A stretch of 64,000 nucleotides of DNA from Streptomyces hydrogenans (GCF_014656075.1 NZ_BNBS01000002.1:105517-169516), one strand, 5' to 3'. Positions 46,708-55,673 are shown, counted from the first letter of the stretch. The notes: a model not told the origin generated them from the letters alone. Numbers and translations: made by a program.

Positions 46708-47717
46708 GCCTGTGCCTCCCCGGGCTGTCCGGTGTGCTTGCGCGCGTAGGCCGCGGCGGCCTCTCTGACCCAGGCGCCGTCCTCGTGGGCCTGGCGGCGC
46801 GTGGTGATCCTCTGGTCGTTGCAGGGGCCGTCGCCCTTGAGGACGTCCCAGAACTCGGCCCAGTCGATGGGGCCGAAGTCGTAGTGCCCGCGCTCCTCGT
46901 TCCACTTCAGGTCGGGGTCGGGGAGGGTGAGGCCGAGGGCCTCGGCCTGCGGGACGGCGATGTCGACGAAGCGCTGGCGGAGTTCGTCGTTGGTGTGGCG
47001 CTTGATCTTCCAGGCCATCGCCTGCGCGGTGTGGGTCGATTCGGCGTCGGGCGGGCCGAACATCATCAGGGACGGCCACCACCAGCGGTCCACCGCGTCC
47101 TGGGCCATGGCGTGCTGGGCCTCGGTGCCGCGGGAGAGGGCGAGCAGGGCTTCGTACCCCTGGCGCTGGTGGAAGGACTCCTCCTTGCAGACGCGGACCA
47201 TGGCCCGGGCGTAGGGGCCGTAGGAGCAGCGGCAGAGGGGGACCTGGTTGGTGATGGCGGCGCCGTCGACGAGCCAGCCGATGGCGCCGACGTCGGCCCA
47301 CGTGAGGGTGGGGTAGTTGAAGATCGAGGAGTACTTCTGGCGGCCGGTGTGGAGCTTGTCGAGGAGCTCGTCGCGGCTGACGCCGAGGGTCTCGGCGGCG
47401 CTGTAGAGGTAGAGGCCGTGGCCGGCCTCGTCCTGGACCTTGGCCATGAGGATGGCCTTGCGGCGCAGCGAGGGCGCGCGGGTGATCCAGTTCGCCTCGG
47501 GCTGCATGCCGATGATCTCGGAGTGGGCGTGCTGCGCGATCTGCCGGACGAGTGAGGCGCGGTACGCCTCCGGCATCCAGTCGCGCGGCTCGATGCGCTC
47601 GTCGGCTGCGACCGCGGCGTCGAACACCGCCTCGCGGGCGGCCTGTGCCGCCGCGTCCGCGGCGTGTGTGCCGGGCGCTTCCGCGGTCACTGCCGTCCCT
47701 GCCGTCCCTGCGGTCAT
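46704..47717 (-). CDS. paaA: Phenylacetyl-CoA epoxidase catalytic subunit PaaA
   Basis: 337 aa. Diiron oxygenase subunit converting phenylacetyl-CoA to the ring epoxide. Diiron ligand motifs are [14 protein letters not shown] (Glu, His) and [17 protein letters not shown] (Glu, His). Also [16 protein letters not shown] and [20 protein letters not shown]. The Thr/Ala-rich N-terminus (about 30 residues) is longer than in E. coli. First gene of the operon, with a PaaR-type palindrome 15 bp before the start. Confidence 0.97.
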   Translation of the reverse strand: MTAGTAGTAVTAEAPGTHAADAAAQAAREAVFDAAVAADERIEPRDWMPEAYRASLVRQIAQHAHSEIIGMQPEANWITRAPSLRRKAILMAKVQDEAGHGLYLYSAAETLGVSRDELLDKLHTGRQKYSSIFNYPTLTWADVGAIGWLVDGAAITNQVPLCRCSYGPYARAMVRVCKEESFHQRQGYEALLALSRGTEAQHAMAQDAVDRWWWPSLMMFGPPDAESTHTAQAMAWKIKRHTNDELRQRFVDIAVPQAEALGLTLPDPDLKWNEERGHYDFGPIDWAEFWDVLKGDGPCNDQRITTRRQAHEDGAWVREAAAAYARKHTGQPGEAQA

Positions 47718-47731
47718 CGGACCCCCTACCG

Positions 47732-47745
47732 ACCGATCGTTCGGT
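47732..47745. promoter_or_regulatory. PaaR-type operator upstream of paaA
   Basis: ACCGATCGTTCGGT: ACCG-NN-CG-NN-CGGT, the core I recall for actinobacterial PaaR. The flanks extend identity with the paaN-paaH site to 18 bp (reverse AACCGAACGATCGGTCGG). Confidence 0.8.
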
Positions 47746-47790
47746 TGAATGACTTCAATGGTGGGTCGGCGGCCCGTATGGTGTCAACCC

Positions 47791-47799
47791 TGTGGATAA
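47791..47799. promoter_or_regulatory. Perfect DnaA box
   Basis: TGTGGATAA, reverse TTATCCACA, in the divergent gap between paaA and the DUF5819 gene. Confidence 0.5.
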
Positions 47800-47879
47800 C
47801 CGCCTGCTCCGTTCGGGGCGCAGACGAGCGGGTCACCGGTGGGACGGGATCGGGTGGGGAAGCCCGGGATCGGGGTGGG

Positions 47880-48578
47880 ATGAGCGCGCACATCGACGGC
47901 AGCGGGGAGCGGCGGCCGACCGCGGGGATCCTGGCGCTGTCCATGCCGTACCAGGTGGTGGCGGCGGTGGCGCTCGCCGCCGCGGCGGTGCTGGCCTGCC
48001 TGCATCTGGCCATGGTCTTCCTGCACGTGGCGCCGTCGAACACGGTCACCAAGCAGCACGGGCAGGCCGTCGACGACTGGATCTACCCCGAGTTCGAACA
48101 GAACTGGAAGCTCTTCGCGCCCAACCCGCTCCAGCAGAACGTCTCGGTACAGGTTCGCGCCGAGGTGCTCTCCGACCGTGACGGCTCCCGCCGCACCACC
48201 GGATGGATCGACCTGACCGCCCAGGACGTCGAGGACATCCGGGGCAACGTCTTCCCCAGCCACACCCAGCAGAACCAGCTGCGCCGGGCGATCGACTGGT
48301 ACGGCAACGCGCACGACGAGGAGGGCCGCCCCAAGGGCATGCGGGGCCGGCTCTCGGAGGCGTACATGCGCCGCATCGTGCTGCTCCGCATCGAGGGCGC
48401 CGGGGCGCGCGCGGACGTCGGCGGGAAGGTGGAGCGGATCCAGCTCCGGCGGACCGCCCGGCCCGTGGCCTCCCCGCACTGGAGCACCGAGAAGCGTTCC
48501 ACCGAGTCCTCCAGCCGGCAGATGCCCTGGTGGGACATCACCGACGCCGACCGCAGCCGTACGGAGACGAGCCGATGA
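47880..48578 (+). CDS. DUF5819 family membrane protein
   Basis: 232 aa from ATG 47880; the upstream ribosome binding site is weak (CGGGGTGGG). One membrane helix at about 25-45 (VAAVALAAAAVLACLHLAMV). The outer domain has WIYPEFEQNWKLFAPNPLQQ and GWIDLTAQDVEDIRGNVFPS, which mark DUF5819. Basic/Ser/Thr-rich tail. Its TGA overlaps the HTTM gene ATG by 4 bp, so the two proteins are made together and probably interact. Confidence 0.88.
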   Translation: MSAHIDGSGERRPTAGILALSMPYQVVAAVALAAAAVLACLHLAMVFLHVAPSNTVTKQHGQAVDDWIYPEFEQNWKLFAPNPLQQNVSVQVRAEVLSDRDGSRRTTGWIDLTAQDVEDIRGNVFPSHTQQNQLRRAIDWYGNAHDEEGRPKGMRGRLSEAYMRRIVLLRIEGAGARADVGGKVERIQLRRTARPVASPHWSTEKRSTESSSRQMPWWDITDADRSRTETSR

Positions 48579-49855
48579 CCGCCCCCAGCCCCGCACCCGT
48601 CGCGGCTCCGGCGCGCGTGCCCTTCGACCGCAAGCTGGCCCGGGCGGCGCAGACCGTCACCTCGCGCGCGCTGGGCCCGTACCAGACCGCGATCGTCCGC
48701 ATCGGCTTCTCGCTGACCTGGCTGTTCTTCCTGGTGCGGGAGTTCCCGCACCGGCACGAGATGTACGGCCCCGACGGCCCCTGGTCCTTCGACCTGGCCC
48801 GCCGGCTGATCGCCGACAACCGCGCGTTCACGGTCCTGATGTGGTCCGACGGGCGGCTCTGGTTCGAGGTGGTCTACGGCCTGGCGGTGGCGGCCGCCGT
48901 GCTGCTGCTCCTCGGCTGGCACACCCGGGCCGTGTCGGTGGTCTTCATGGTCGGCGCGCTGTCGCTGCAGAACCGGTCGGTCTTCCTCGGCGACGGCGGC
49001 GACAACGTCGTGCACCTCGTGTCGATCTACCTCACGCTGATCCGCTGCGGCCAGGTCTGGTCCCTGGACGCCCGGCGGGCCGCCCGCAGGGCCGCCCGGG
49101 GCGAGGAGGGCGCCCGGAAGGTCGAGCTCACCGGCCCGGCCCTCTGGGTCGTCCTCGGCGGTTTCCTGGTCGCCGCGACGTGGTTCAGCCCGGTCACCGG
49201 CGAGTGGTGGATCTACGTCCTGCTCTGGGTCCTCTGGCTCGGCCAGGGCCTGTGGTGGCTGGTCGAGCAGTACGCGCCGGGCGAGCCCCGCGTCCTCCTG
49301 GACGTGCTGGCGAACCTCGCCCACAACGCGGCGCTCACCGTCCTCATGGCCGAGGTCTGCCTGATCTACGCCACCGCCGGCTGGTACAAGATCCAGGGCT
49401 CGCGCTGGCAGGACGGCACCGCGCTCTTCTACCCGCTGCACCTGGACTACTTCACGCCCTGGCCGGCCCTCTCCGAGCTGCTCGCCTCCAGCGGGATCAT
49501 GGTCATGCTGCTCAGCTACGGCACGGTGATCGTGCAGGTCGCCTTCCCGTTCACGCTGTTCAAGCGCAAGGTGAAGAACGTCCTGCTCGTCGCGATGATG
49601 CTGGAGCACGCGGGCATCGCGCTCCTGCTCGGGCTGCCGGCCTTCTCGATGGCGATGATCGCCGCCGACGCCGTCTTCCTGCCCACCGTCTTCCTGGTCT
49701 GGCTCGGCGCGCGCGCGGCCCGGGCCCGGGACCTGCTGCTGCGGCGCGAGCCCGCGGCGGCCGGGCTGCCGCCGCAGCGGCCCGCGCGGGAGGCGGGAGG
49801 AGAGCCGGGCGGGGAGGCCGACGGGGAGGCCGCTCCCCGTACCCTCGTCGGGTGA
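48575..49855 (+). CDS. HTTM domain membrane protein (vitamin K-dependent carboxylase-like)
   Basis: 426 aa. About eight to ten membrane helices, HTTM-type: YQTAIVRIGFSLTWLFFLV, VVYGLAVAAAVLLLLGW, RSVFLGDGGDNVVHLVSIYL and a TAGWYKIQGSRWQDGTALFY segment. HTTM proteins are the transmembrane half of vitamin K-dependent gamma-carboxylases; the extra carboxylase lobe is absent here and the bacterial stand-alone form has no known reaction. The C-terminal tail is Glu/Gly/Ala-rich. Overlaps DUF5819 upstream (ATGA) and the TrmH gene downstream (GTGA). Confidence 0.88.
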   Translation: MTAPSPAPVAAPARVPFDRKLARAAQTVTSRALGPYQTAIVRIGFSLTWLFFLVREFPHRHEMYGPDGPWSFDLARRLIADNRAFTVLMWSDGRLWFEVVYGLAVAAAVLLLLGWHTRAVSVVFMVGALSLQNRSVFLGDGGDNVVHLVSIYLTLIRCGQVWSLDARRAARRAARGEEGARKVELTGPALWVVLGGFLVAATWFSPVTGEWWIYVLLWVLWLGQGLWWLVEQYAPGEPRVLLDVLANLAHNAALTVLMAEVCLIYATAGWYKIQGSRWQDGTALFYPLHLDYFTPWPALSELLASSGIMVMLLSYGTVIVQVAFPFTLFKRKVKNVLLVAMMLEHAGIALLLGLPAFSMAMIAADAVFLPTVFLVWLGARAARARDLLLRREPAAAGLPPQRPAREAGGEPGGEADGEAAPRTLVG

Positions 49856-50529
49856 GCACCACCGAAGAACACCCCGCCCCGGCCGGGGCCGAGCCGCTCC
49901 AGTACGACGAGGGCTACGGCCCCGAGATCGGCGTCGGACCGCACCCCGAGCCCTGGCCCGAGGACCCGCGGTACGACCGCGAGCTGCTGGCCGAGGGCGA
50001 CCGGCGCAACGTCGTGGACCCCTACCGGTACTGGACGCGGGAGGCGATCGTCGCCGACCTGGACACCCGCAGGCACGACTTCCACGTGGCCGTCGAGAAC
50101 TGGGGCCACGACTTCAACATCGGATCGGTGGTGCGGACCGCCAACGCCTTCCTGGCCAAGGAGGTGCACATCGTGGGGCGGCGGCGCTGGAACCGGCGCG
50201 GCGCCATGGTCACCGACCGCTACCAGCACGTGCGGCACCACCCCGACACCGAGGCGCTCACCGCCTGGGCGGCGGCCGAGGACCTGCCGATCATCGGCAT
50301 CGACAACCTGCCGGGCTCGGTGCCGCTGGAGCGGACCGTGCTGCCCCGCCGCTGCGTGCTGCTCTTCGGGCAGGAGGGGCCCGGGCTGACCGAGGAGGCC
50401 CGCCGCCATGTGCGCACGGTCTGCTCGATCGCCCAGTTCGGCTCCACCCGGTCGATCAACGCCGGGGCGGCCGCCGCCGTCGCCATGCACGCGTGGATCC
50501 AGCGCTACGCGGAGATCGAGACCCCGTAG
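49852..50529 (+). CDS. TrmH family (SpoU) RNA methyltransferase
   Basis: 225 aa from GTG 49852. Motif 1 NIGSVVRTANAFLA, motif 2 LLFGQEGPGLT and motif 3 FGSTRSINAGAAAAVAMH, which form the knotted SAM site for 2'-O-methylation of RNA. The N-terminus is Pro/Glu/Tyr-rich. Target RNA is not known. Translationally coupled to the HTTM gene. Confidence 0.95.
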   Translation: MSTTEEHPAPAGAEPLQYDEGYGPEIGVGPHPEPWPEDPRYDRELLAEGDRRNVVDPYRYWTREAIVADLDTRRHDFHVAVENWGHDFNIGSVVRTANAFLAKEVHIVGRRRWNRRGAMVTDRYQHVRHHPDTEALTAWAAAEDLPIIGIDNLPGSVPLERTVLPRRCVLLFGQEGPGLTEEARRHVRTVCSIAQFGSTRSINAGAAAAVAMHAWIQRYAEIETP

Positions 50530-50548
50530 TACCGGTCCCCCGGGGGAC

Positions 50549-50572
50549 GGCGGAGGCCCGGAGGCCTCCGCC
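50549..50572. terminator. Bidirectional terminator between the TrmH gene and paaN
   Basis: 10-bp perfect stem GGCGGAGGCC / GGCCTCCGCC with loop CGGA, between convergent genes. The 14-bp palindrome GTCCCCCGGGGGAC precedes it. Confidence 0.7.
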
Positions 50573-50579
50573 CGCGCCG

Positions 50580-52277
50580 TCAGGCCTGGCGGCGCACCTC
50601 GACCACCCGGAAGCGGTTGGAGACGAAGGCGCCGTCGCACAGCGCCGCGTTCGCCGCCGGGTTGCCGCCCGAGCCGTGGAAGTCGGAGAAGGCGGCCGTC
50701 TGGTTCACGTACACCCCGCCCGTCAGGTTGAGCGAGAGCTGCGCCGACTCCTCCAGGCAGATCTCCTCCACGGCCCGCTCGGTGTCGGCGGAGGTGGTGT
50801 ACGCGCCGACCGTCATCGCGCCCTTGTCGCGGATCGTGCGCCGCAGCAGCTCCAGGCCGTCGGCCGTGGAGTCGACCGAGACGGCGAAGGAGACCGGACC
50901 GAAGCACTCGGAGAGGTACGCCGCCTCCGCGTCCGGCTTGGAGCCGTCCAGCTTGACCATGACCGGGGTGCGCACGACCGCCTCCGGGAAGTCCGGGTGG
51001 GCGACCTCGCGGGAGGCCAGGGCGACCTCGCCCAGACCGGCGGCCGCCTCCAGGCGGGCCTTCACGTCCGGGTTGACCAGGGCGCCGAGCAGGGCGTTGG
51101 CCCGGGCGTCGTCGCCGAGGAGGCCGCCGACCGCGGCGGCCAGGTCGGCCACCACCTCGTCGTAGGACCTGGGGCCCTGGTCGGTGGTGATGCCGTCCCG
51201 GGGGATCAGCAGGTTCTGCGGGGTGGTGCACATCTGGCCGCTGTACAGGGACAGCGAGAACGCCAGGTTGGACAGCATGCCCTTGTAGTCGTCGGTGGAG
51301 TCGATCAGCACCGTGTTGACGCCGGCCTTCTCGGTGTAGACCTGCGCCTGGCGGGCGTTGGCCTCCAGCCAGTCGCCGAACTCCGTCGAGCCGGTGTAGT
51401 CGATGATCCGGATCTCGGGGCGGACCGCCAGGGTCTTGGCGATGCCCTCGCCCGGACGCTCGGTGGCCAGCGCCACCAGGTTCGGGTCGAAGCCGGACTC
51501 GGCGAGGACCTCGCGGGCGACCTTCACCGTCAGCGCCAGCGGGAGGACCGCGCGCGGGTGGGGCTTCACCAGGACCGCGTTGCCCGTCGCGAGGGAGGCG
51601 AACAGGCCCGGGTAGCCGTTCCACGTCGGGAAGGTGTTGCAGCCGATGACCAGGGCGACGCCGCGGCCGACCGGGGTGAACTCCTTGCTCAGCTCCAGCG
51701 GGTCCCGCTTGCCCTGCGGCTTGGACCAGGCGGCCCGGCCGGCGGGGGTGCGGGTCTGCTCCTCGTACGCGTACGCCACCGCCTCCAGGCCGCGGTCCTG
51801 CGCGTGCGGACCGCCCGCCTGGAACGCCATCATGTACGCCTGGCCGCTGGTGTGCATGACCGCGTGGGCGAACTCGTGGGTGCGGGCCGAGATCCGGGCC
51901 AGGATCTCCAGGCAGACCAGGGCGCGCGTCTCCGGCCCCGCGTCGCGCCAGGCGGGCAGCCCCGCGCGCATCGCGGGCAGCAGGACGTCGACGTCCGCGT
52001 GCGGGTACTCGACGCCCAGCGCCGGGCCGTACGGCGAGACCTCGCCGCCGGTCCAGCCGTCCGTGCCCGGCTGGTCGAGGTCGAAGCGGCCGTTCAGCAC
52101 CGCCTCGTGGGCGGCGAGGCCCGCGGCGGCGTCCAGGGATCCGTCCGCCCCGTATGCCTTCGGGTGCTCCGGGTACGGCGACCAGTAGGCGCGGGTGCGG
52201 ATGGTGGCGAGGGCCTGATCGAGCGTGGACCGGTGCTTCTCGGCCAGAACGTCGGTGGTCGGCTGGGCGGTGGTCAT
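50580..52277 (-). CDS. paaN: PaaN-type aldehyde dehydrogenase
   Basis: 565 aa from ATG 52277. Aldehyde dehydrogenase fold: GVALVIGCNTFPTWNGYPGLF, ATGNAVLVKPHPRAV, IDYTGSTEFGDWLEANA and catalytic Cys350 in YSGQMCTTPQ. This size and pattern match the stand-alone PaaN of actinobacteria, used to oxidise the ring-opened aldehyde. Unlike E. coli PaaZ it lacks the hydratase (MaoC) part, so ring hydrolysis must be done elsewhere. Divergent from paaH over an operator. Confidence 0.93.
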   Translation of the reverse strand: MTTAQPTTDVLAEKHRSTLDQALATIRTRAYWSPYPEHPKAYGADGSLDAAAGLAAHEAVLNGRFDLDQPGTDGWTGGEVSPYGPALGVEYPHADVDVLLPAMRAGLPAWRDAGPETRALVCLEILARISARTHEFAHAVMHTSGQAYMMAFQAGGPHAQDRGLEAVAYAYEEQTRTPAGRAAWSKPQGKRDPLELSKEFTPVGRGVALVIGCNTFPTWNGYPGLFASLATGNAVLVKPHPRAVLPLALTVKVAREVLAESGFDPNLVALATERPGEGIAKTLAVRPEIRIIDYTGSTEFGDWLEANARQAQVYTEKAGVNTVLIDSTDDYKGMLSNLAFSLSLYSGQMCTTPQNLLIPRDGITTDQGPRSYDEVVADLAAAVGGLLGDDARANALLGALVNPDVKARLEAAAGLGEVALASREVAHPDFPEAVVRTPVMVKLDGSKPDAEAAYLSECFGPVSFAVSVDSTADGLELLRRTIRDKGAMTVGAYTTSADTERAVEEICLEESAQLSLNLTGGVYVNQTAAFSDFHGSGGNPAANAALCDGAFVSNRFRVVEVRRQA

Positions 52278-52332
52278 GGATGGACCAACTCCTCGTCGAG
52301 CTGGGCGGGGAGACGCGTACGGAGTTAGAGTA

Positions 52333-52346
52333 ACCGAACGATCGGT
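52333..52346. promoter_or_regulatory. PaaR-type operator between paaN and paaH
   Basis: ACCGAACGATCGGT, the ACCG-NN-CG-NN-CGGT pattern, 56 bp from the start of either gene. Shares 18 bp with the paaA site. Confidence 0.8.
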
Positions 52347-52401
52347 CGGGACAAGGGGGTCCATCGATCCTGTGGAAAACCCATCGGGGAGGATCACTCC
52401 T

Positions 52402-54084
52402 ATGAGCGCCGAGACGAGCGCCGGCACGGACGACGAGACGAGCGACGAAGCGAGCGCCGGCACCGACGCCGGCACGGACGACGGCAAGGGCGCCGGGGAC
52501 GGCGCCGGCACGAGCGCCGCCGCACACGCCAACGGAACGGTCAGGGGGAGCGCCACCATGGACGACACAAGGGCCGCGGGCAGGGCGATCGGACGGGACC
52601 GGACCGTCGCCGTCGTCGGCACCGGCACGATGGGCCAGGGGATCGCGCAGGTGGCACTGGCCGCCGGCCATCCCGTACGGCTCTACGACAGCGCGCCCGG
52701 CCGGGCCGCCGAGGCCGTCGCCGCGATCGGCGCCCGCCTGGACCGGCTGGTCGAGAAGGGGCGGATGGCCGCCGCCGACCGCGAGGCCGCCGCCGGCCGT
52801 CTGCACGCCGCCGCCGACCTGGCCGAGCTCGCCGACGCGGCCCTCGTCGTCGAGGCGATCGTCGAGGACCTGGCGGTCAAGCAGCGGCTCTTCGCCGACC
52901 TGGAGAAGGCCGTCGGCGACGACGCCCTCCTCGCCACCAACACCTCCTCCCTCTCCGTCACCGCCATCGCCGGCGGCCTGCGGCTGCCCGGCCGCTTCGT
53001 CGGCCTGCACTTCTTCAACCCGGCCCCGCTGCTCCCCCTCGTCGAGGTCGTCCGCGGCTTCGCCACCGACGAGACCGCCGCCACGCGCGCGTACGAGACG
53101 ATGAAGACCTGGGGCAAGACGCCGGTGCGCTGCGCCGACACCCCCGGCTTCATCGTCAACCGGATCGCCCGGCCCTTCTACGCGGAGGCCTTCCGCGTGT
53201 ACGAGGAGGGCGGCGCCGATCCGGCGACCATCGACGCGGTGCTGCGCGAGTGCGGCGGCTTCCGGATGGGTCCCTTCGAGCTGACCGACCTGATCGGGCA
53301 GGACGTCAACGAGGCCGTCACCCGCTCCGTGTGGGACTCCTTCTTCCAGGATCCGAAGTTCACGCCGTCGCTGGCGCAGCGGCGGCTGGTCGAGTCGGGC
53401 CGCCTCGGCCGGAAGACGGGCCACGGCTGGTTCTCGTACGCGGAGGGCGTGGAGCGGCCCGCGGCGCACCAGGCCCCGCCGGCGCAGGCGCCCGCCGAGA
53501 TCACCGTCGAGGGCGACCTCGGCCCGGCCCGCGAGCTGATCGCGCTGGCCCGCGAGGCCGGGATCACCGTCCACGAGACGGCGGAGGACAACGGCACCCG
53601 CATCCTGCTCCCGAGCGGCGGCCAGCTGGTGCTCGCCGACGGCCAGACCTCGGTCGAGTTCCGCGACGTCGTCTACTTCGACCTCTCCCTCGACTACCGG
53701 GCGGCGACCAGGGTGGCCCTCTCGGCCTCCGAGGTCACCGCCTGGGAGACGCTGCGCGCGGCGATCGGCCTGTTCCAGGCGCTCGGGAAGCGGGTCAGCG
53801 TCATCGGGGACGTCCCCGGCATGATCGTCGCCCGCACGGTGGCCATGCTGATCGACCTCGCCGCCGACGCCGTCGCCAAGGGCGTCGCCACCGCCGAGGA
53901 CATCGACACCGCGATGCGGCTGGGCGTCAACTACCCGGTCGGGCCGTTCGAATGGAAGCGCCGGCTCGGTGCCTCGTGGGCGCACGAGGTCCTCGACGAG
54001 CTGCACGCGCGCGTGCCCACCGGGCGCTACGCACCCTCCCTGGCGCTGTACCGCCGGACCTACACCGAGATGGGTGGCGAGTGA
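52402..54084 (+). CDS. paaH: 3-hydroxyacyl-CoA dehydrogenase PaaH
   Basis: 560 aa from ATG 52402 (GGGGAGG upstream). ATG 52558 (GGGGGAG) would give a 508-aa protein nearer the usual length and remove a low-complexity Ser/Thr/Asp/Gly/Ala leader. NAD-binding VAVVGTGTMGQGIAQVALAA, catalytic segment LHFFNPAPLLPLVEVVRG and TPGFIVNRIARPFYAEAFRV. A second C-terminal domain (SVIGDVPGMIVARTVAMLID, RLGVNYPVGPFEW) duplicates the first. Oxidises the 3-hydroxyadipyl-CoA intermediate of phenylacetate breakdown. Confidence 0.93.
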   Translation: MSAETSAGTDDETSDEASAGTDAGTDDGKGAGDGAGTSAAAHANGTVRGSATMDDTRAAGRAIGRDRTVAVVGTGTMGQGIAQVALAAGHPVRLYDSAPGRAAEAVAAIGARLDRLVEKGRMAAADREAAAGRLHAAADLAELADAALVVEAIVEDLAVKQRLFADLEKAVGDDALLATNTSSLSVTAIAGGLRLPGRFVGLHFFNPAPLLPLVEVVRGFATDETAATRAYETMKTWGKTPVRCADTPGFIVNRIARPFYAEAFRVYEEGGADPATIDAVLRECGGFRMGPFELTDLIGQDVNEAVTRSVWDSFFQDPKFTPSLAQRRLVESGRLGRKTGHGWFSYAEGVERPAAHQAPPAQAPAEITVEGDLGPARELIALAREAGITVHETAEDNGTRILLPSGGQLVLADGQTSVEFRDVVYFDLSLDYRAATRVALSASEVTAWETLRAAIGLFQALGKRVSVIGDVPGMIVARTVAMLIDLAADAVAKGVATAEDIDTAMRLGVNYPVGPFEWKRRLGASWAHEVLDELHARVPTGRYAPSLALYRRTYTEMGGE

Positions 54085-54085
54085 C

Positions 54086-54676
54086 ATGACCACCGCCAGA
54101 CGCGACACCTACACCCCCGAGACGCTGCTCTCGGTGGCCGTGAAGGTCTTCAACGAGCGCGGTTACGACGGCACCTCCATGGAGCACCTGTCCAAGGCGG
54201 CGGGGATCTCCAAGTCCTCGATCTACCACCACGTGACGGGCAAGGAGGAGCTGCTGCGGCGGGCGGTCAGCCGGGCGCTCGACGGGCTCTTCGGGGTCCT
54301 GGAGGAGCCGGGCGCGGTGCGCGGCCGGGCGGTGGAGCGGGTCGAGTACGTGACCCGGAGGACCGTCGAGGTGCTGATAGCGGAGCTGCCGTACGTGACG
54401 CTGCTGCTGCGGGTCCGGGGCAACACCGCGACCGAGCGGTGGGCCATGGAGCGGCGCCGGGAGTTCGACCACCGGGTGGCGGAGCTGCTCGGGGCGGCGG
54501 CGGCCGAGGGCGACCTGCGGGCCGACGTGGACATCAGGCTCGCGACCCGGCTCCTCTTCGGCATGATCAACTCCCTGGTGGAGTGGTACCGGCCGCATCC
54601 GGACCAGGCCGAGCGCGACCAGCTCGCCGAGACCGTCGCCCATCTGGCCTTCGACGGGCTGCGGAAGGCCCGCTGA
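54086..54676 (+). CDS. paaR: TetR-family regulator PaaR
   Basis: 196 aa, start 2 bp after the paaH stop. N-terminal HTH at about 25-52: YDGTSMEHLSKAAGISKSSI and YHHVTGKEELLRRAV. The C-terminal ligand domain has VERVEYVTRRTVEVLIAELP and LLFGMINSLVEWYRPHPDQ. By context the phenylacetyl-CoA-responsive repressor of the paa genes; the operator copies before paaA and paaN/paaH support this. The name is given by context and family. Confidence 0.85.
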   Translation: MTTARRDTYTPETLLSVAVKVFNERGYDGTSMEHLSKAAGISKSSIYHHVTGKEELLRRAVSRALDGLFGVLEEPGAVRGRAVERVEYVTRRTVEVLIAELPYVTLLLRVRGNTATERWAMERRREFDHRVAELLGAAAAEGDLRADVDIRLATRLLFGMINSLVEWYRPHPDQAERDQLAETVAHLAFDGLRKAR

Positions 54677-54991
54677 GGCGGACGGGGGCCCCTGGAGCCT
54701 GTGAGGGCGCCGTAGGGGCCTGAGCGTGCCCCGGGGGCGAGAGGGGCGGCCCCCGAGAGGGCAGGGTGGCCCCGAGGGTCTTGTAGTGGGCTTCTCGGGG
54801 CCGAGAGGGCCCTGGGGGGCCTGTGAGACAGCGGAGAGGGCTCTGGGACATCCCCCGGAGCCCTCTTTCGCGTTCCCGGATGCCTCCGGAGGCGTCCTTC
54901 TCGTTCCCGGACGCCCCTGGAGCCGCCTTTCGCGTTCGGGGGACGTCCAAGGACGTCCGGGCCCGCCCCGGACCTCCTCCCCCCCGTCCCC
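54677..54991. other. Intergenic region between paaR and bkdR
   Basis: 315 bp between convergent genes. It holds a terminator (54835-54868) and short GGGG/CCCC-rich repeats of GAGAGGGC and CGTTCCCGGA type. Frames crossing it lack start signals. No gene seen. Confidence 0.6.
54835..54868 (+). terminator. Terminator after paaR
   Basis: AGAGGGCTC / GAGCCCTCT, 9-bp stem with a 14-nt loop, then TT. Sits 159 bp after the paaR stop. Confidence 0.65.
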
Positions 54992-55558
54992 TCAGGGCCT
55001 CGGGTCGGCGTTCAGGTCCATCTCGTCGAAGACGAGGAGGGTGCGGGTGGAGAGCACCTCGGGGATCGCCTGGAGACGGGTGAGGACCAGCTCGCGCAGG
55101 GTCCTGTTGTCCGGGGTGTGCACCAGCAGCAGCACGTCGAAGTCGCCGCTGACCAGTGCGATGTGCGCGGCCCCCGGAAGCGCCTTGAGCTGTTCGCGGA
55201 CCGTGCGCCAGGAGTTCTGGACGATCTTGAGCGTGATGTAGGCGGAGGCGCCGTGGCCCGCCCGCTCGTGGTTGATCCGGGCGCTGAAGCCGCGGATCAC
55301 GCCGTCGTCGATGAGCCGGTTGATCCGGGCGTACGCGTTGGCCCGGGAGACGTGCACCCGCTCGGCCACGGACCGCACCGAGGCGCGTCCGTCCGTCTGG
55401 AGCAGTCGCAGGATGTCCCGGTCTATCGCGTCCAGCGGCCGTGCCGGGACGGCGTGCGCCGGCGTGTCCGGGGGAGCGCTCAGCACTTCGCCCGTCACGT
55501 CCGCCGCCGCTTCTTCCGGGGCCCCGCCCCGGGCGACGGCCATTTGTTCATCCGCCAT
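54992..55558 (-). CDS. bkdR: Lrp/AsnC-family regulator BkdR
   Basis: 188 aa from ATG 55558. An extended Ala/Glu/Pro N-terminus (about 40 residues), HTH (LQTDGRASVRSVAERVHVSR and ANAYARINRLIDDGVIRG) and the RAM ligand domain (GASAYITLKIVQNSWRTVRE, ALVSGDFDVLLLVHTPDNRT). Lrp-type regulators beside branched-chain 2-oxoacid dehydrogenase genes respond to branched-chain amino acids; the divergent E1 alpha gene fits. Confidence 0.9.
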   Translation of the reverse strand: MADEQMAVARGGAPEEAAADVTGEVLSAPPDTPAHAVPARPLDAIDRDILRLLQTDGRASVRSVAERVHVSRANAYARINRLIDDGVIRGFSARINHERAGHGASAYITLKIVQNSWRTVREQLKALPGAAHIALVSGDFDVLLLVHTPDNRTLRELVLTRLQAIPEVLSTRTLLVFDEMDLNADPRP

Positions 55559-55616
55559 GTCCCCCCGCCTCTCTCCGGTGGACGACCTGCCTCTATCCCA
55601 GGCTGTGGAGAACCGT

Positions 55617-55625
55617 TTGTCCACA
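55617..55625. promoter_or_regulatory. Perfect DnaA box
   Basis: TTGTCCACA in the divergent gap between bkdR and the E1 alpha gene, 35 bp before the PaaR-like site. Confidence 0.5.
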
Positions 55626-55659
55626 GGCTGGAGGTGCCTGTAGCCAAAATGCCTCCACG

Positions 55660-55673
55660 ACCGAACAATCGGT
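55660..55673. promoter_or_regulatory. PaaR-like operator before the E1 alpha gene
   Basis: ACCGAACAATCGGT differs by one base (CG to CA) from the paa operators. It lies 72 bp before the E1 alpha start. Could link the two pathways, or serve a different TetR protein. Confidence 0.55.

Noticed and set aside
49516..54108. Minus-strand frame of 1530 codons spanning the TrmH gene, paaN and paaH
   Set aside because: It crosses three well-supported genes on two strands. The protein is Arg/Gly/Ala-rich without domains, so a shadow.
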